Shown here one piece after another: positions 11,630-12,073 of a DNA stretch of 12,073 nt. A program made the position numbers and the translations under genes. Every line of letters begins with the position of its first letter. Position 1 is the first letter of the stretch. Source of the DNA: Nanobdellota archaeon (lineage in GTDB: Archaea > Nanobdellota > Nanobdellia > Woesearchaeales > GW2011-AR15). The stretch covers positions 1-12,073 of the forward strand of contig JAAXVZ010000018.1 of assembly GCA_013335235.1 (NCBI GenBank), given 5' to 3'. The notes beneath the pieces were generated by a model. It was not told where the DNA came from. It ran no database searches and saw only the letters and a program-made list of their open reading frames with translations.

Positions 11630-12073
11630 GAAAAAACAGTTATGTTTTTGCATTCTCCCTGTTATTTGTTTTAATTATATCTGGAAATTTTGTTAATGCA
11701 AGCCAGTGTAATCCAGTTGAAGCAGGTTGCTCTTCCTGTGCCTCGCTTGGCCTTCCGCCGGGATGTTGCGGCAACGGGGGAAGCTGCTTTCTTGCTGGCA
11801 CAGAAATCGCTATGGCAGACGGCAGATCAATCCCCATTGAACATATCAGGGTCGGAGACATGGTCCTAGGATATGATCCTGAGACAGGCGAGTATGTAGA
11901 AAGCAAGGTATTGGAACTGGAATCACCAATAAGGCAAGACTATTACATAGTTGAGTTCGAGGACGGCAGCAGGCTTGAGGTCACAGACGAGCATCCAATC
12001 TTCATTAAAAACAGCCTTTACACAGGTTGGGCGAGCATCAGGCCAGAAAGCACTTACGCAGACGCAAGCATGA
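11626..12073 (+). CDS. Secreted Hint-domain (hedgehog/intein-type) autoprocessing protein, 3' partial
   Basis: 149 codons are visible and the frame is open at the window end. Residues 1-25 form a signal peptide (MRKNS, hydrophobic core about 6-19, V-N-A before a likely cut after Ala 25). Residues 26-53 are cysteine-rich (Cys 28, 35, 38, 47, 48) and end CCGNGGS. A Hint domain starts at Cys 54: block A is CFLAGTEIAMADGRSIPIEH followed by IRVGDMVLGYD (54-84), and block B contains VTDEHPIFI (119-127) with the Thr 120 and His 123 that assist the N-S acyl shift. The C-terminal half of Hint (block F/G, His-Asn or other end) lies beyond the window, so splicing, cleavage or ligation cannot be told apart. 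Overlaps the upstream surface-protein gene by four bases. Confidence 0.85.
   Translation, partial: MRKNSYVFAFSLLFVLIISGNFVNASQCNPVEAGCSSCASLGLPPGCCGNGGSCFLAGTEIAMADGRSIPIEHIRVGDMVLGYDPETGEYVESKVLELESPIRQDYYIVEFEDGSRLEVTDEHPIFIKNSLYTGWASIRPESTYADASM

Noticed and set aside
1..12073. Insertion sequences, CRISPR arrays, phage genes, att sites
   Set aside because: No transposase, integrase or cas-like protein, no regularly spaced direct repeats and no long terminal inverted repeats were seen on either strand by eye.

Overview
This window is archaeal. It carries a block of archaeal-type ribosomal protein genes (uS13, uS4, uS11, RNA polymerase subunit D, eL18, uL13, uS9) with a tRNA-Leu embedded between rpoD and eL18. 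Promoters are archaeal TATA boxes, several lying 25-29 bases before an ATG as expected for leaderless mRNAs, and T-rich tracts follow finished operons. The moderate G+C, the compact layout and the mix of archaeal core genes with genes more familiar from bacteria (RNase D, toast-rack adhesin, Hint domain) would fit a DPANN lineage such as Woesearchaeota or Pacearchaeota, but that placement is inference.

Layout. 1-600: 3' part of a beta-solenoid 'toast-rack' (LiaF C-terminal/DUF4097-like) protein. 601-718: T-tract terminator, TATA box and a leader RNA able to form a two-tier hairpin. 719-4349: ribosomal protein/RNA polymerase operon, tightly packed with ATGA overlaps. 4350-6942: three genes on the + strand, a CheR-like methyltransferase and two proteins I cannot assign, each with its own leaderless promoter. 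6939-7367 (-): dUTPase, convergent with and overlapping the preceding gene, and divergent from a DUF1295/steroid-5-alpha-reductase-like membrane protein (7421-8218). 8289-8402: a 37-codon ORF that I think may be real. 8392-9438 (-): RNase D-like 3'-5' exonuclease. 9470-10273 (-): ZIP metal transporter. 10424-12073: two overlapping + strand genes, a membrane-anchored extracytoplasmic protein followed by a secreted protein with a cysteine-rich segment and a Hint (hedgehog/intein) autoprocessing domain, cut by the window end.

How they work together. The first half is translation and transcription machinery, probably co-transcribed so that ribosome and polymerase subunits are made together; the tRNA is probably excised from the same transcript. 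The middle and right parts are single-gene housekeeping units (nucleotide-pool sanitation, RNA trimming, zinc uptake) separated by short promoters. The most unusual part is the right edge, where a surface protein appears translationally coupled to a secreted protein with an intact-looking Hint N-terminal half. No insertion sequence, CRISPR array, prophage or rRNA gene is visible.
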